Shown here: positions 37,440 through 48,042 of the stretch, in pieces
Position numbering within the stretch: position 1 is the stretch's first letter
How the letters are laid out: each line of letters begins with the position of its first letter
Assembly: GCF_954871325.1 (NCBI RefSeq)
Contig: NC_088777.1
Coordinates: forward strand, 5,706,509-5,770,508
Direction: 5' to 3'
Length of the DNA: 64,000 bases
Source of the DNA: Gordionus sp. m RMFG-2023
Taxonomy: Eukaryota > Nematomorpha > Gordioida > Chordodea > Parachordodidae
Program-made: the position numbers and the translations under genes
The notes under the pieces: model-generated
Database searches by the model: none
Told to the model about the DNA's origin: nothing
The model's input: only the letters and a program-made list of their open reading frames with translations

Positions 37440-40110
37440 TGCCCTACACATCTTGGTCTTAACTGTTTAATATGTTTTGACCAGGTTCCTGCTTGTCCTT
37501 CAATTTCTACCCCTACTTTTTTTCTATATATTTCCTTACTACACCTTTTTCCCATTTAATTGGACCATCAAACAGCAGTATCCAAACTAAATTTCTAATT
37601 TTAAATATTTCACAACCTATAGTCTCTTTTTACTTTACTTTTCTTTTCAAAAATTCCAATTCAGTTTTTGTTTTCTCCTACATAAAAACAACTCTGCTGG
37701 CGAATTTCCTTTGATAGTCTTAGTGTTTTTGTATGCTAACAATGATAACCACTATTTTCCTTCTTCTTATTTTTCTTTTTTTAACCAACCTTTAACTATA
37801 TCTGCCATTTGTTCAGCTTGCCCATTCTTGGATAATGTGATGGCGAAAATAAATGTTCAATATTCCATCTATCACAAAATTTGCAAACTCTTCCCTTGAA
37901 CGCTGGACTTCCATCTGATACGAATGTTTTCATTAACCCATATTTACCTACATAATACTTTACATCTAAAGCTACTTTTGTTGATAAAACCTGACACCTG
38001 TTGACAATTTCTCTATTTTGAACCAGCATCTACCATGTTAAAATATTTTTTCTCTCCATACTCTAAAAAATCTACGTGCATTCTTTCACATGGAATGTTC
38101 GTCTCATTTATCTTCCTTATTTCTTGCTGGTACATTACCACACATATTACATGTAACACAAATTTTAGCTACTTCTTCTATCTCTTCTATCTCACTATTC
38201 ATTTTGGGCCACCAAATATACTCACGTGCTTTATTGTTCAATCTTTATATGCCTTAATGTCCGGCATGTACCGCTGCTAAAATGTCTTTTCTTAATATAT
38301 TTGGTATCACTAAATGATATCCTCTCATTAAACAATTGTCTTCTATATTTAATTCACTCTTTTTGTTACGCTTTGTCTACACTTTTCTATTCTATATCTC
38401 TTTTCAAACAAGCTCTAATTCTCATTAATTTTCCATCTTGCTTGGATATCTTATCTAATTGCATCCATCTTCAAAGCTTTTATAACATTAATATTTAATT
38501 CATATTCTTCGCTAATATTTTCTAAACTATTAATTACGAGTTCTATATTTTTGTTTTCAATTTCTTTATTAAACAGTCTCGATAATATATCAGTAGACAA
38601 TTTTGTTTACCCACTTTGATTCTTATTTCAAAATCGAAATTACCAACCAATATTAACCATTTTTTGCAATCTCGGTGAAATCATCAATTGTTTATTGTCT
38701 TTTTTGAACAAATCTACCAACGATTTATGATCCGTATAAAATGAAAACTTTCGACCTAATAAATACTCTCTACACTTAGTTAAACCAAACCTGACTGCGA
38801 AGCTTATTTTTTTATTGTTAAATAATTTTTTTTCAGTAAACAGTCTAAACAAAAATAAAATTTCTCTGCATTATCAACAATTTGTAACAAAGCTACCCCT
38901 ATACCTTCATGATATACATCCATTGCCAATATAATATCTAATGTTTCATTAAAACAATTCAAAATAGATTTTCTACCATTTTTATCTTTAATATTTCAAA
39001 ACTTTCATTATGTATTACTACCCATTCAAATTTTTCTTCAATAACTTATACAACGGTTTAGCTATATCAGAAAAATTCTGTATGAAACGATGATAATAAT
39101 TAACAGCTCTTAAAAACGCTTGTAATTCCTCGGTGCTCTCATGCTCACAATCCTATCTATATTCTTTGCAATCGTAGAAATTTTATTTTCTTTTATTATA
39201 TGTCCTAAATACATTATTTCCTTTACTCCAAAAATACTTTTTTTAAATATTAGATCTTAAACAATTTTCTAATATTATGTTTAACACTTTAATTAATCTG
39301 GTATTATGCTTATGTTCTGTTATACCTGATATCAAAACATCGTCTAAATAATGCATCAACTCTCTGTATGTTATAATTATTAAAATTTTATTTGCATTTT
39401 CATTCACCTTAACCTGTAAATAAGCATTAGAAAAATCTATCTTGGAGAAAAATGTCGCTCCTTTTAGATTAGCCAATAATTGCTCTATTCTTGGTAAAGG
39501 ATATTTCACTGTTATTATCCACAGTAATGATGTTCTATTATCTATATATAATCTCGAGCTATTATCCGGTTTTCTTATGAGGACTAACAGTGTCGCCCAG
39601 ACGCTATGAACTATTGGTCTTATTATTCCTTCTTTTAATGATTTATTTAGGAAGACGGGAATCTTCTTAAGCCACAAAATTTAACCTGGTACTATTCTAA
39701 TAATTTTTTATCTACTTGTACATAGAATACCTAAATCCTCTTTAAAAATATTCTTGTACTGATTTAAAATATTATTTATTTCAAGACAGAAATTACTTTC
39801 AACAATCTCCTCCAGTTCTACTTTATTCTTAATTATATGTTTGTTTAAAATTAAAATCTTTGGTAAATTATTCTCTTATATATTGCCTCTGTATCTAATC
39901 AAAAATTCTGGTGTTCTTTTCAGTGCATTGTTTTATCTAGGTAACTCAGTCTTATAATTCTCCCTTTGTAATATTTCTTCATTCACAGTTGTTCACAAGG
40001 ACAGTTTCAAACAAAGATCACCAATTATAATTAGGACCTATATTCTTAATGTAACTCCAACCTAAGATAGGCTCTATCTTTAATGTTGTAATCCAACGTT
40101 ATCGAGATTG
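37440..40110 (-). mobile_element. Ty3/Gypsy-type retroelement fossil (pol part)
   Basis: A decayed pol region of a Ty3/Gypsy LTR retrotransposon on the minus strand. In its own 5' to 3' order I recognise protease-like sequence (about 40.1-39.75 kb), reverse transcriptase (about 39.7-39.05 kb, with the YLDDV catalytic box and FSKIDFSNAYLQ), RNase H (about 38.95-38.64 kb) and integrase (about 38.25-37.8 kb) running on to about 37.44 kb. No flanking LTRs, gag or primer site are found. It is broken in many places and clearly inactive, and it is old. Confidence 0.85.
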
Positions 40111-40239
40111 AGATTATTCAAATGTTTTTTAAAAAAAAGGCTAAGAACCAATATATATTTTTATTTAATAATTTTATATATTTTTATATAGTTTTAATAT
40201 TTTAGTGTTTTATCATTTTTTTAAAAATTATACCAATAA

Positions 40240-40350
40240 CAATATTATCAAAATAAAATTAAAATAAAACAAATAACAATAGCCAACATTATCGGTCATC
40301 TGTAATAAAACTCCTCCTATACCTTCATTAGAGGCATCAACTGCTAATAT
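40240..40350 (-). mobile_element. Small second Ty3/Gypsy RNase H fragment
   Basis: The minus strand shows the RNase H beginning ILAVDASNEGIGGVLLQ, similar to the corresponding part of the larger fossil next door. It is a short, inactive piece joined to a hAT remnant on the other strand, probably by nested insertion. Confidence 0.6.
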
Positions 40351-40407
40351 AATACAATATTTTGAAGTTTTGGAAGCAGGAAAATTTATTTCCTTGAAAA
40401 TTAGAGA

Positions 40408-40790
40408 GTAAAATATTGTCAGCCCTGGCAAATTCGGCTTCTAGTGAAAGGTTATTTTCTGTAGCCAATCGCATATTAGAGGAAAGGCGTACACAATTGA
40501 AATAAAAAAAAATAGACATTCTTCTTTTTCTAAGTAAAAATTTGGATTTATAATGTGTATTTATTTTTTGTTATTATGGATTAATGGAATTAAAGAAATA
40601 AATAGAAAAGTGTAAAAAATTATAGCATTAAAGTTTTGAGAAATTTAAAAACACCGCGAATTTTCGGGCGTGAAACAAATACTGCCTTTCGTGAGCGGGC
40701 GGGTCGGGTCGAAAATTTTTTAGTGGTAAGCGTGAATGGGCGTGAATATTTTCATTGCCATATTTATTTTTTTACATATAATTTATATTA
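40408..40790 (+). mobile_element. hAT remnant 1: transposase dimerization domain and 3' end
   Basis: Plus-strand translation from about 40410 gives SALANSASSERLFSVANRI and then LEERRTQLK, a TAA at 40503-40505, and in the same frame IDILLFLSKNLDL to about 40551. This is the C-terminal hAT dimerization (hATC) signature: SASSERxFS, RxxL and the LLxLxxN helix. The rest of the transposase is not present upstream. Downstream at 40640-40780 lies a GGGCG/GGGCGGG motif cluster of the kind found near hAT ends. Inactive remnant. Confidence 0.8.
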
Positions 40791-41082
40791 AAACCCTTTT
40801 TTCGAGTACTTAAATGATTTAAAGCATAAAAGTAATACATATTAAATATCTCTAAAAAATAAAATTTTCTGGTGCCAGCCAGGTGGCAAAAAAATATATT
40901 TTAATTGTTTTTTTTTAAAAAAAGATTCCGATTCCCCTTTAATATTTTTTTAAAAAAATTTTATTTTTGTTATAAATATCTGAACCATAACCGTAACCTA
41001 ACCGATATAATTATTTTTTGAAGGAGTAAAAAGAACCTTTATAAAAGACGGTTAAACCGGTTCAGTTTTTATATTTTAGAAA

Positions 41083-41515
41083 TGGAAATAATTTGAATAT
41101 CCAAATTATATAAACGTGCTCTTATAGTACTGGCGGTTCCCTCAACACAAGTTTCTGTAGAAAGGGCTTTATCGGGGCTAAAATTTGTGTTATCGTCACA
41201 ACAAACAAAAAGGAATCCATTTATACTTGAAAATATATTACTTATAAGTTCAAATAATATATTTAGAGTTATTTTGAATCTTATATATTTTTTTTATATA
41301 TAATTCACAGATGCTTATAATAAAAATTAATTAGAAGATGGTATTGCTTCAATAAAAAAAAAATTTCTAACCGTAATGAATTTTTACTAACCTTTATAAT
41401 TAGCTGAACCAAACCGAACCTTTATAAATTTCTTCTCAAAACGTAACCATTATAATTATTTATATACTGAACCTTAACCAAACTGAACCGTTATAAATAA
41501 CCGTTCGGGTCCCTG
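41083..41515 (+). mobile_element. hAT remnant 2: dimerization domain and terminus
   Basis: Translation from about 41097 reads SKLYKRALIVLAVPSTQVSV and ERALSGLKFVLSSQQ, followed by LENILLI near 41240. This is a hATC domain of the VPxTQVSVERxFSxLKFIL type, a different lineage from remnant 1. GAACC/CCGTT subterminal motifs follow, and the stretch ends near 41515 with a terminus that reads CAGGGACCCGAACGGTTA in reverse complement. No matching left end was found. Confidence 0.78.
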
Positions 41516-41597
41516 TTTAGATGTTCAACGAAATGCCATATTGCATGAATAATTGTTGCAATAATTCGGATTTTTTATAAATATATTTTTTAAAACA

Positions 41598-41882
41598 AAA
41601 ATGTCTTAACCTCATCCCTTTTCATTCATTATATGCCTTAATTTTATACTATTTACTTTTTTTTAAATTCTCTTTTTAAATCCCTTATTTTGGCCTTTTA
41701 ATTATATGGTGCCAGCTGCAAAAAAAGAGAAAAAAAAGTAATATATTTTAATATTAAACCAAAAATGTCTTTTCATTTATTATATGCCTTAATTTTACTT
41801 TTTTTTAAATTCTCTTTTTAAATCCCTTATTTTGGCCTTTTAATTATATGGTGCCAGCTGCAAAAAAAGAGAAGAAAAAGTA
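41598..41882. repeat. Tandem duplication of about 140 bp
   Basis: The block that ends with CCTTATTTTGGCCTTTTAAT and GGTGCCAGCTGCAAAAAAAG occurs at about 41598-41741 and again at 41763-41882, nearly identical, the second slightly shorter. Probably a replication-type duplication inside mobile DNA. Confidence 0.8.
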
Positions 41883-41899
41883 ATTATAATATTTATTTT

Positions 41900-42010
41900 T
41901 TTTCATGGGGATTCGGTATATTTTTTAAATATTTAAAAAAAAAAGATCCCGAATAAAACGTGGGGATTCCGAATCCCACATGATTCCATATCCCAATACG
42001 ACATATATAA
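41900..42010. repeat. End of the GTCGTATGGGG repeat family
   Basis: On the minus strand the right edge reads ATATATGTCGTATTGGGATA and then GGAATCATGTGGGATTCGG, close to the 4522-4898 element. An inner GGGGATTCGG at about 41907 may be part of the other arm, making this a shrunken member. Confidence 0.5.
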
Positions 42011-42568
42011 ATAAAACTATTCTACTAAAAATAAATTCAAACGCCAAACTAATTATAAAATAAATATATAAAAATAATCCAGGACAAAAAAAATAATTAT
42101 AACATCCAATTATCACCACAATCACAACAGATATACAGTATTAATATGATTTGTTGTAACACATGTCAACAATGTGAATAAACATTCTTATATGGTGTTC
42201 AAACTTTCCATAATTATTGAAAAAACTTGTTGAGAAAAATAGATCCTTTTTAAAAAAATTTTAATTCAAAGAACATGTTGCGAAAAACATTGTTATTTTT
42301 AAAAACTTGTAATTTAACTTGATTTAAAACTTTATTATGTTTACTTTTATAAATTTTCGACAATTTTAATTTTAAATTTCTAATAATTTTTTTCAGATTA
42401 AAATCTGTATTTCTATTTCTTTTAAATGTCAAATTTTACTATCGCTAGTATTTTAAATCTTTCTCCAGTTTCAGGTTTGTTAATATTATATTTGATTATT
42501 TACTAACTTTATATACATAATTTTAGATACATTTAATGAAACTTCATATTCTCTTGGGGGGTTATCTG

Positions 42569-43984
42569 AAATAACAAATAGATACCAAAGCAAATTCCCG
42601 TAGATGTCTTTCTGACATTACAAATCGATATCAAAATTCGAATATTCAAGAACAATCAAATTTTGATCCTATTCCTATGAGGAAAAAAAAGGGTAACTGG
42701 AGTCATGAAAAAATTGAATTGGCTAAAATATGGCTGAGCAAGCCAATTGATGATCAGCCCAAAGCAAAGACAATTGCCCAAGACCTTAATTTATCCCTTG
42801 GTTCAGTTTATCGCTTCAAGCGGGAAACCTTCCCTGAATATTACGACGACCCATTAAAAGATTATATAATGAAACAACGAGGACGGAAAAAGAAGGATAA
42901 CGCAGAACTACAAGCTATTAGATAATAATAACGGCTACACCATAAAAAATATTATAGAACAATTACCGCTCAATCTAAAAATGAGCGAGTCGGCAATATC
43001 GAAAAGTATAAAATTAATGGGTTGAAGTCGGAAAAGGGTTGGAAAAGAACCCGATAGGAGAAACGCCCCAGATGTCATTCAAAATCGAAAGGAATATTGT
43101 GAAAAAAGGAAAAATATTTCTTTTGAAAATATATTCTTCCTGGACGAGGTAGGCTTTAACACTCACATTATTTCACACTATGGGTGGGCACCCTTAGGAA
43201 AAAGCCATCTGTTAAGTTACCTCCCTCTAAAGGTAAAAATATATCAGTCCTATGCACAATAGGAATAAGTGGAATGAAAAAATTCACAATTATAGATGGG
43301 GCCAATTTAAATTCAAGTCAAATTTTCGAAGAAATGTTGAAGATTAGAAATATTTATAAGATGGCCAAAATGGGGAATGTAATTATTACTCATAACCTAG
43401 AGGTTCAAGAATCTAAAGATTTGTCAGATTCTGAGAATTGTAAATTTATTTAATTAAAATATTTTTACCAATACATTATTTAGCTTCTTCTGATGATGAT
43501 GATAATTCAGGGACTTACGATTTAGATTGGAAAAACTATTCATTTATTTTACCATATCGTTTACTTTAAAATTTTTCTGCTTTCCCTAATTTAAGAATTT
43601 TATATAAATATTTATTAACCATTCCCACAAACTGCCATAAAATTTAAAATATTCCTCGATGACTTATATACAATTTTACCATCGAATTCATTTCTTATAA
43701 TGGATAATGCTCCTATACATCGAGCGAGGATAATTAGTGAAAATTATCCAAATATCATATTTTTACCACCTTATTCTCCACAATTAAATCCGATCGAAAA
43801 TTTTTTCGGAGTTCTTAAAAATCAATACCGATCAAATTATCCTAAACCAATTAACAGAATAGAAGTTATTGCTACTGTTACGCGTATTTTGAGGAGCTAT
43901 TTTACATATAATTTTTCAAATTTTTATTCTCACACCACAAAATTCATTGAAGATGGAATTCGATGCATTCCTTTAAATGATTGA
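42569..43984 (+). pseudogene. Transposase of element A, broken
   Basis: An IS630/Tc1-type DDE transposase in several pieces. A frame open upstream of ATG 42677 runs to 42925 and holds the helix-turn-helix part (KTIAQDLNLSLGSVYRFKRE). A middle part reads FLDEVGF (first catalytic Asp, about 43138-43158), then WAPLGK and LPPSKGKNISVLCTIG, crossing a frame change near 43190. At about 43340-43690 the sequence no longer follows the family. The last piece, 43700-43984, has MDNAPIHRA (second Asp), PPYSPQLNPIENFFG (Glu) and the C-terminus. The second Asp and the Glu are separated by 30 residues, as in element B. At least two or three frame breaks plus an inserted segment make it inactive. Confidence 0.82.
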
Positions 43985-44024
43985 ATTTATAATTGATTTG
44001 TATTGTATAATATTTTATATATAT

Positions 44025-45437
44025 CAGAGACCTGCAGAGGCACCATTTGCACGGCCCGGCCCGGTTTTAAATTTTTTAGGCCCGGCCCGGCCCGGATATT
44101 TTTTTAAAAATTTTTTTACGGCCCGGCCCGGCCCGGATTTAAAGATTTAAGGCCCAGCCCGGATAAATTTTAAAAAAAATTTTTACGGCCCAGCCCGGCC
44201 CGGATTTAAAAATTTAAGGCCCGGCCCGGATATTTTTTAAAAAAAATTTCAGGCCCGGCTCGGAATTTTTTAAAATTATATTCGACCTGGTATATACAAA
44301 AATTCACCCATGAGGTATTTTACCATATTTTTCAGCGAGTATTATCGCTTATTATTTAAAAAATACATGAAAAAGCTAATATTTTGAGAATATTATATTG
44401 AATTTATAAAAATTATAAAACTGTTATTTATAAAAATGGATATTTTGAGCATATACTATATTTTTTGCATTTATAAAAATAAAACTAATATTCATAAAAA
44501 TGGTAATAATATTTTGAGCATATACTATATTTTATATTGCATTTAAAAAAAATAAAACTAATATTTAATTTATAAAAATGGAAAATATTTGAGAATATAA
44601 TATATTGTATTTAATTTACTATTTAATTTATAAAATAAAAATAAATGGTTTTTCAGGTGTAAAAATTTTTTATTAATTTTCATGGATTTACCATCACATT
44701 TATGTCTTATTAAATGTGATGTACCATGTTTATAATTATAAGATAATATACTTGAACAATTTTTACATTGTACGTAGACAATGTTTTTTTTATTTTCATC
44801 TATGATGATGTTAAATTTAGCCCATATTTCAGATTTTAAATTATTATTTGTATTTCTAAAAGAATAAATATTATTTTTAATTTTATTAATTATATTATTA
44901 GTATTTTGTGCCATGATATTCCTTTATTTGATTGTTTTGGTAAATATTCAAAAAATTTAGATATGAATTATAAAAAATATATATTATTAATACTTGAATA
45001 TTGGGGTTTATTTAAGATATTCCTTTATTTGATTGTTTTGGTAAAATATGTTGTAAAAATTTAGATATGAATTATAAAAAAATATATTAATACTTTGTAA
45101 TTTGCAGGAAATTAATAATTAGATGATCTGTGGGTGGTGTGTTAACCATCACCCAATATTATATTAATCATAACTATAATATAATATAACCTTATAAACA
45201 TTAACTCATAATGTAAAAATTTTTATAAAAAATATTAAGGCCCGGCCCGGATTTAACAATCTTAGGCCCGGCCCGGATATATTTTAAAAAAATTTTTTTT
45301 AGGCCCGGCCCGGATATATTTTAAAAAAAAATTTTTAGGCCCGGCCCGGCCCGGGTATATTTAAAAAATTTAAAATACGGCCCGGCCCGGGCCGGGTTTT
45401 GTCGGGCCGGGTATAGGGCCGGGCCTGCAGGTCTCTG
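44025..45437 (-). mobile_element. hAT element with GGCCCGG arrays, inside element A
   Basis: Ends CAGAGACCTGCAG and CTGCAGGTCTCTG are inverted repeats and the element is flanked by ATATATAT on both sides, consistent with an 8-bp duplication though the flank is low-complexity. Next to each end are arrays of GGCCCGG repeats with A/T spacers (44060-44260 and 45236-45425), very GC-rich against the ~78% AT background. At 1.41 kb it keeps only the first part of a transposase on the minus strand, so it is non-autonomous. The 1-992 element is a second copy. Confidence 0.85.
44570..44914 (-). CDS. BED zinc-finger fragment of a hAT transposase
   Basis: A 114-codon frame starting at ATG 44914. Residues ~27-75 form a BED finger: EIWAKF, then CKNCSSIL and a GTSHLIRHKC end (C..C..H..C pattern), the DNA-binding module at the N-terminus of hAT transposases. 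The catalytic and dimerization domains are absent, so the product could bind transposon ends but not move them. The sequence after the finger is lysine- and leucine-rich without a motif. Whether it is expressed cannot be told. Confidence 0.6.
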   Translation of the reverse strand: MAQNTNNIINKIKNNIYSFRNTNNNLKSEIWAKFNIIIDENKKNIVYVQCKNCSSILSYNYKHGTSHLIRHKCDGKSMKINKKFLHLKNHLFLFYKLNSKLNTIYYILKYFPFL

Positions 45438-46374
45438 ATATATATATATAAGAATAAATAAATAGTGTTTTTTAATTTTGGCGTCTCGAATTGATCATAA
45501 AAAAATCTTAACAAATAAAATTAAAATATGGAATAATACTTTAAAAGTAAAAATATTAATTAATTATTTTTATAGTAGATTTTTTAAATACTCATTTTCT
45601 CTTTTAAACCTATGTCCAAAATATTAAAAAAGCTATATTCGTTCCTGTTCAAATTTTGAAAAATTGTCTTCATTAAGTTTTCAAACTTTTATAATTAATA
45701 AAAAAAAATTTAATTTTCTCAACAAGTTTTTTCAATAATTAAGTTTGAACACCATATAAGAATGTTTATTCGCATTGTTGACATGTGTTACAACAAATCA
45801 TATTAATACTGTAATATAAAAATAATTAACTATTGTTTAAAAATTCATATATATACAGTGAAACGAGTGTTAAAAATCAACTAACAATAAAAGGGGATAA
45901 ACATAATAAAGTTTTATTTTAATTTAATACATATTGAAATTAAATATGGACAAGCAATTAATTAACAAGAATAATCGTTTTTAAATTAATCAAAAGAAAT
46001 TATATTGTAAATTAAATATAAATTTGTAATAAAAAATGGAAATTTTTTTTGATCTTCTTTGAGAATGTTCAAGTAAGATTTTTGTTTAAATTTTATCTAA
46101 AATTCTAAATCATTTTTTGTAAAAAGTTTTTTTGATATTTGAAAATATTTTAGAATTTCTTAAATGTAATCTATTTTGAAATTTTGCACCAATTTATTTC
46201 GATAAAAATATGATAATACTATATATTTTTATAATAACTTCGATAAAATAATTAATACATAAAAAATATTATTATAATTTATCAAATTGTTCCACGAATT
46301 TGATGATGGTACCTATTTAGAAATTAAAAGAGTTAATATTATAATTATTAATTCAAATCAATTAAAAGGATTAC

Positions 46375-47307
46375 CTAATTAATCAGTTGCCCGCGATAAC
46401 CCAACTCCAAATAGTTTTGCATGTGATTGTAAAAGTTAGTAAAATCATAAGAAATAAATCCTTGTAAGAGCTGAATAATATTCCCAATAATTTCATCTCT
46501 TGAATTAGGGCGGGGGTTTATTGTCGATATTTATTTTTCAAGACTCCAAAAAAATTTTCGATGGGATTTAGCTGAGGTGAATATGGTGGTAGATATTCAA
46601 TCCTATCTTTATATGCATCGATAAGATGGCTTCTATGGATAGATGCATTATCCATTATAATAATTGCATCTGGTGGTACACTGATAAGCTCTGTCATAAA
46701 ATCACGGAATAACAACCCATTATAAGCTCCTTCGATTATTTTATAATGAATTACCCCTCCAATTCCAATTGTACAAAGTATGCTTACATTTTTACCCTTA
46801 GAGGATGGAATTTTTATTACTGGACGGACATTGTATGGTGCCCAGGCGTAGTACAACGTGCAAGTTTATTCCAGTTTCATCTAAGAAATATAATTTTTCT
46901 CTTGGGGTATTTAAGATCTTTACACAATAGATTTGACGAATATTGATTGCCCCAGGAGTGTTTCTTCTATCAGGCTCCTTGCCAGCTCTTTTTTTCGACC
47001 AACCTAAATTTTTGATATATTTGCTAATTGTTGTTTTCGTTCTTGGACTACCAGGAGGTAAATTTTCTATTATCTGCTGGATAGTAAGAGTATTATTATC
47101 CATCAATAAATTTATGATGAGTCTTTCAATTATGGAATTATCTTTTTTTTCACTTCCTCTTTTTTGAATATTATATTCTTTTAAAGGTTCTCCATTTATA
47201 TCTGGGAATGTGTCCCGTCTAAATTTATGAACTGATGCTGTAGACATTTCGACGTATTTTGCAATGTCTTTAATTTTCATCTGTTCTCTTTCTGGCATTG
47301 ATAACAT
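46375..47307 (-). pseudogene. Transposase of element B, two frame breaks
   Basis: An IS630/Tc1-type transposase. ATG 47307 opens a 169-codon frame with a helix-turn-helix (IKDIAKYVEMSTASVHKFRR), a second helical domain (TIQQIIENLPPGSPRTKTTI) and FLDETGIN (first Asp); the frame is also open for about 130 bases before this ATG, so an upstream exon or start is possible. Near 46840 the frame changes, and 46518-46856 continues with YAWAPYN, PSSKGKNVSILCTIG, IIMDNASIHRS (second Asp) and PPYSPQLNPIENFFG (Glu). A further change near 46518 leads to the tail that ends about 46375. The spacing from second Asp to Glu is 30 residues. Two indels separate it from an intact gene. Confidence 0.85.
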
Positions 47308-47463
47308 TTTAGTAACTATATCTATTTTTTCTTTATTCCAATATTTGTGTATTCTTTTTGGTCTTTGAATTCTCGGCGAAGATTGGGAGTTTTCATTTAA
47401 ATTGGAAAAATTAATATTACTATTGGATAATAAAGATTCTATATTAAATATTTTTTTTAATAT

Positions 47464-47577
47464 TTAAGAAAAATTTAAAAAATTAATAAATATTTTTTTA
47501 CTTATTTAAGAAAAATTTAAAAAATTAATAAATATTTTTTTACTTATTTAAGAAAAATTTAAAAAATTAATAAAAGT
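47464..47577. repeat. 42-bp tandem repeat, about 2.7 copies
   Basis: TTTAAGAAAAATTTAAAAAA followed by TTAATAAATATTTTTTTACT repeats with a 42-base period (equivalent G at 47468, 47510, 47552). It lies inside element B upstream of the transposase frame, where it may affect its transcription. Confidence 0.85.
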
Positions 47578-47767
47578 CTTACACATTTATTTATTTTTAA
47601 TTAAATTTCCAACACAACGATTAATCTTGATTACTTGTCCATATTTAATTTCAATATGTATTAAATTAAAATAAAACTTTATTATGTTTATCCCCTTTTA
47701 TTGTTAGTTGATTTTTAACACTCGTTTCACTGTAAATGAATGTAAACAATTATATATATTTATATAT

Positions 47768-48042
47768 TGTTGAACATGGATTATTATTTTATTATAATGG
47801 TTATTATATAGCGAAAAATTTTATATGTTACATTCATTTAACACCATTTATATTAACTTAATTTAATAGTTTCATTTAACTTAACTTAATAGTTTCATTT
47901 AATTTATTTAATAGTTATGCTTATATATATAAAGGATAAAATTATAGTTTTTTTTAATCATATATTGTAGTTAAACATTTTAAAATATATTTATTAAATA
48001 AAAAATTTGTCTTATCTTCCTTACTCCCTGCAAACCTTAACA
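47768..48042 (+). repeat. 5' LTR
   Basis: Starts TGTTGAACATGG and ends CCTTAACA. It contains a doubled AACTTAATAGTTTCATTTAA motif and a TATATATAAAGG box near 47922-47933 that could be its promoter. Confidence 0.85.

Larger units (their letters stand above)
42136..45811 (+). mobile_element. IS630/Tc1-like element A, interrupted by a hAT element
   Basis: Terminal inverted repeats of about 100 bp begin CAGTATTAATATGATTTGTT at both ends with few mismatches, and the element sits between TA dinucleotides (42134-42135 and 45812-45813), the target of this superfamily. Without the hAT insertion (44025-45437 plus 8-bp duplication) it is about 2.25 kb. It carries a broken transposase on the plus strand. 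Its right end is only 44 bp from the left end of the related element B. Confidence 0.88.
45856..47732 (-). mobile_element. IS630/Tc1-like element B
   Basis: A 1,877-bp element with perfect 99-bp terminal inverted repeats starting CAGTGAAACGAGTGTTAAAA, flanked by TA on both sides (45854-45855 and 47733-47734). Transposase lies on the minus strand. The identical long arms indicate recent activity, although the transposase is disrupted, so it was probably moved by an enzyme supplied from elsewhere. The arms are unlike those of element A, while the transposases are clearly related. Confidence 0.9.

Noticed and set aside
37493-38498. Plus-strand genes (several 62-90 codon frames)
   Set aside because: They are antisense shadows of the integrase part of the Ty3/Gypsy fossil.
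47464-47577. CRISPR-like array
   Set aside because: Units are contiguous without spacers, inside a transposon of a eukaryotic genome.
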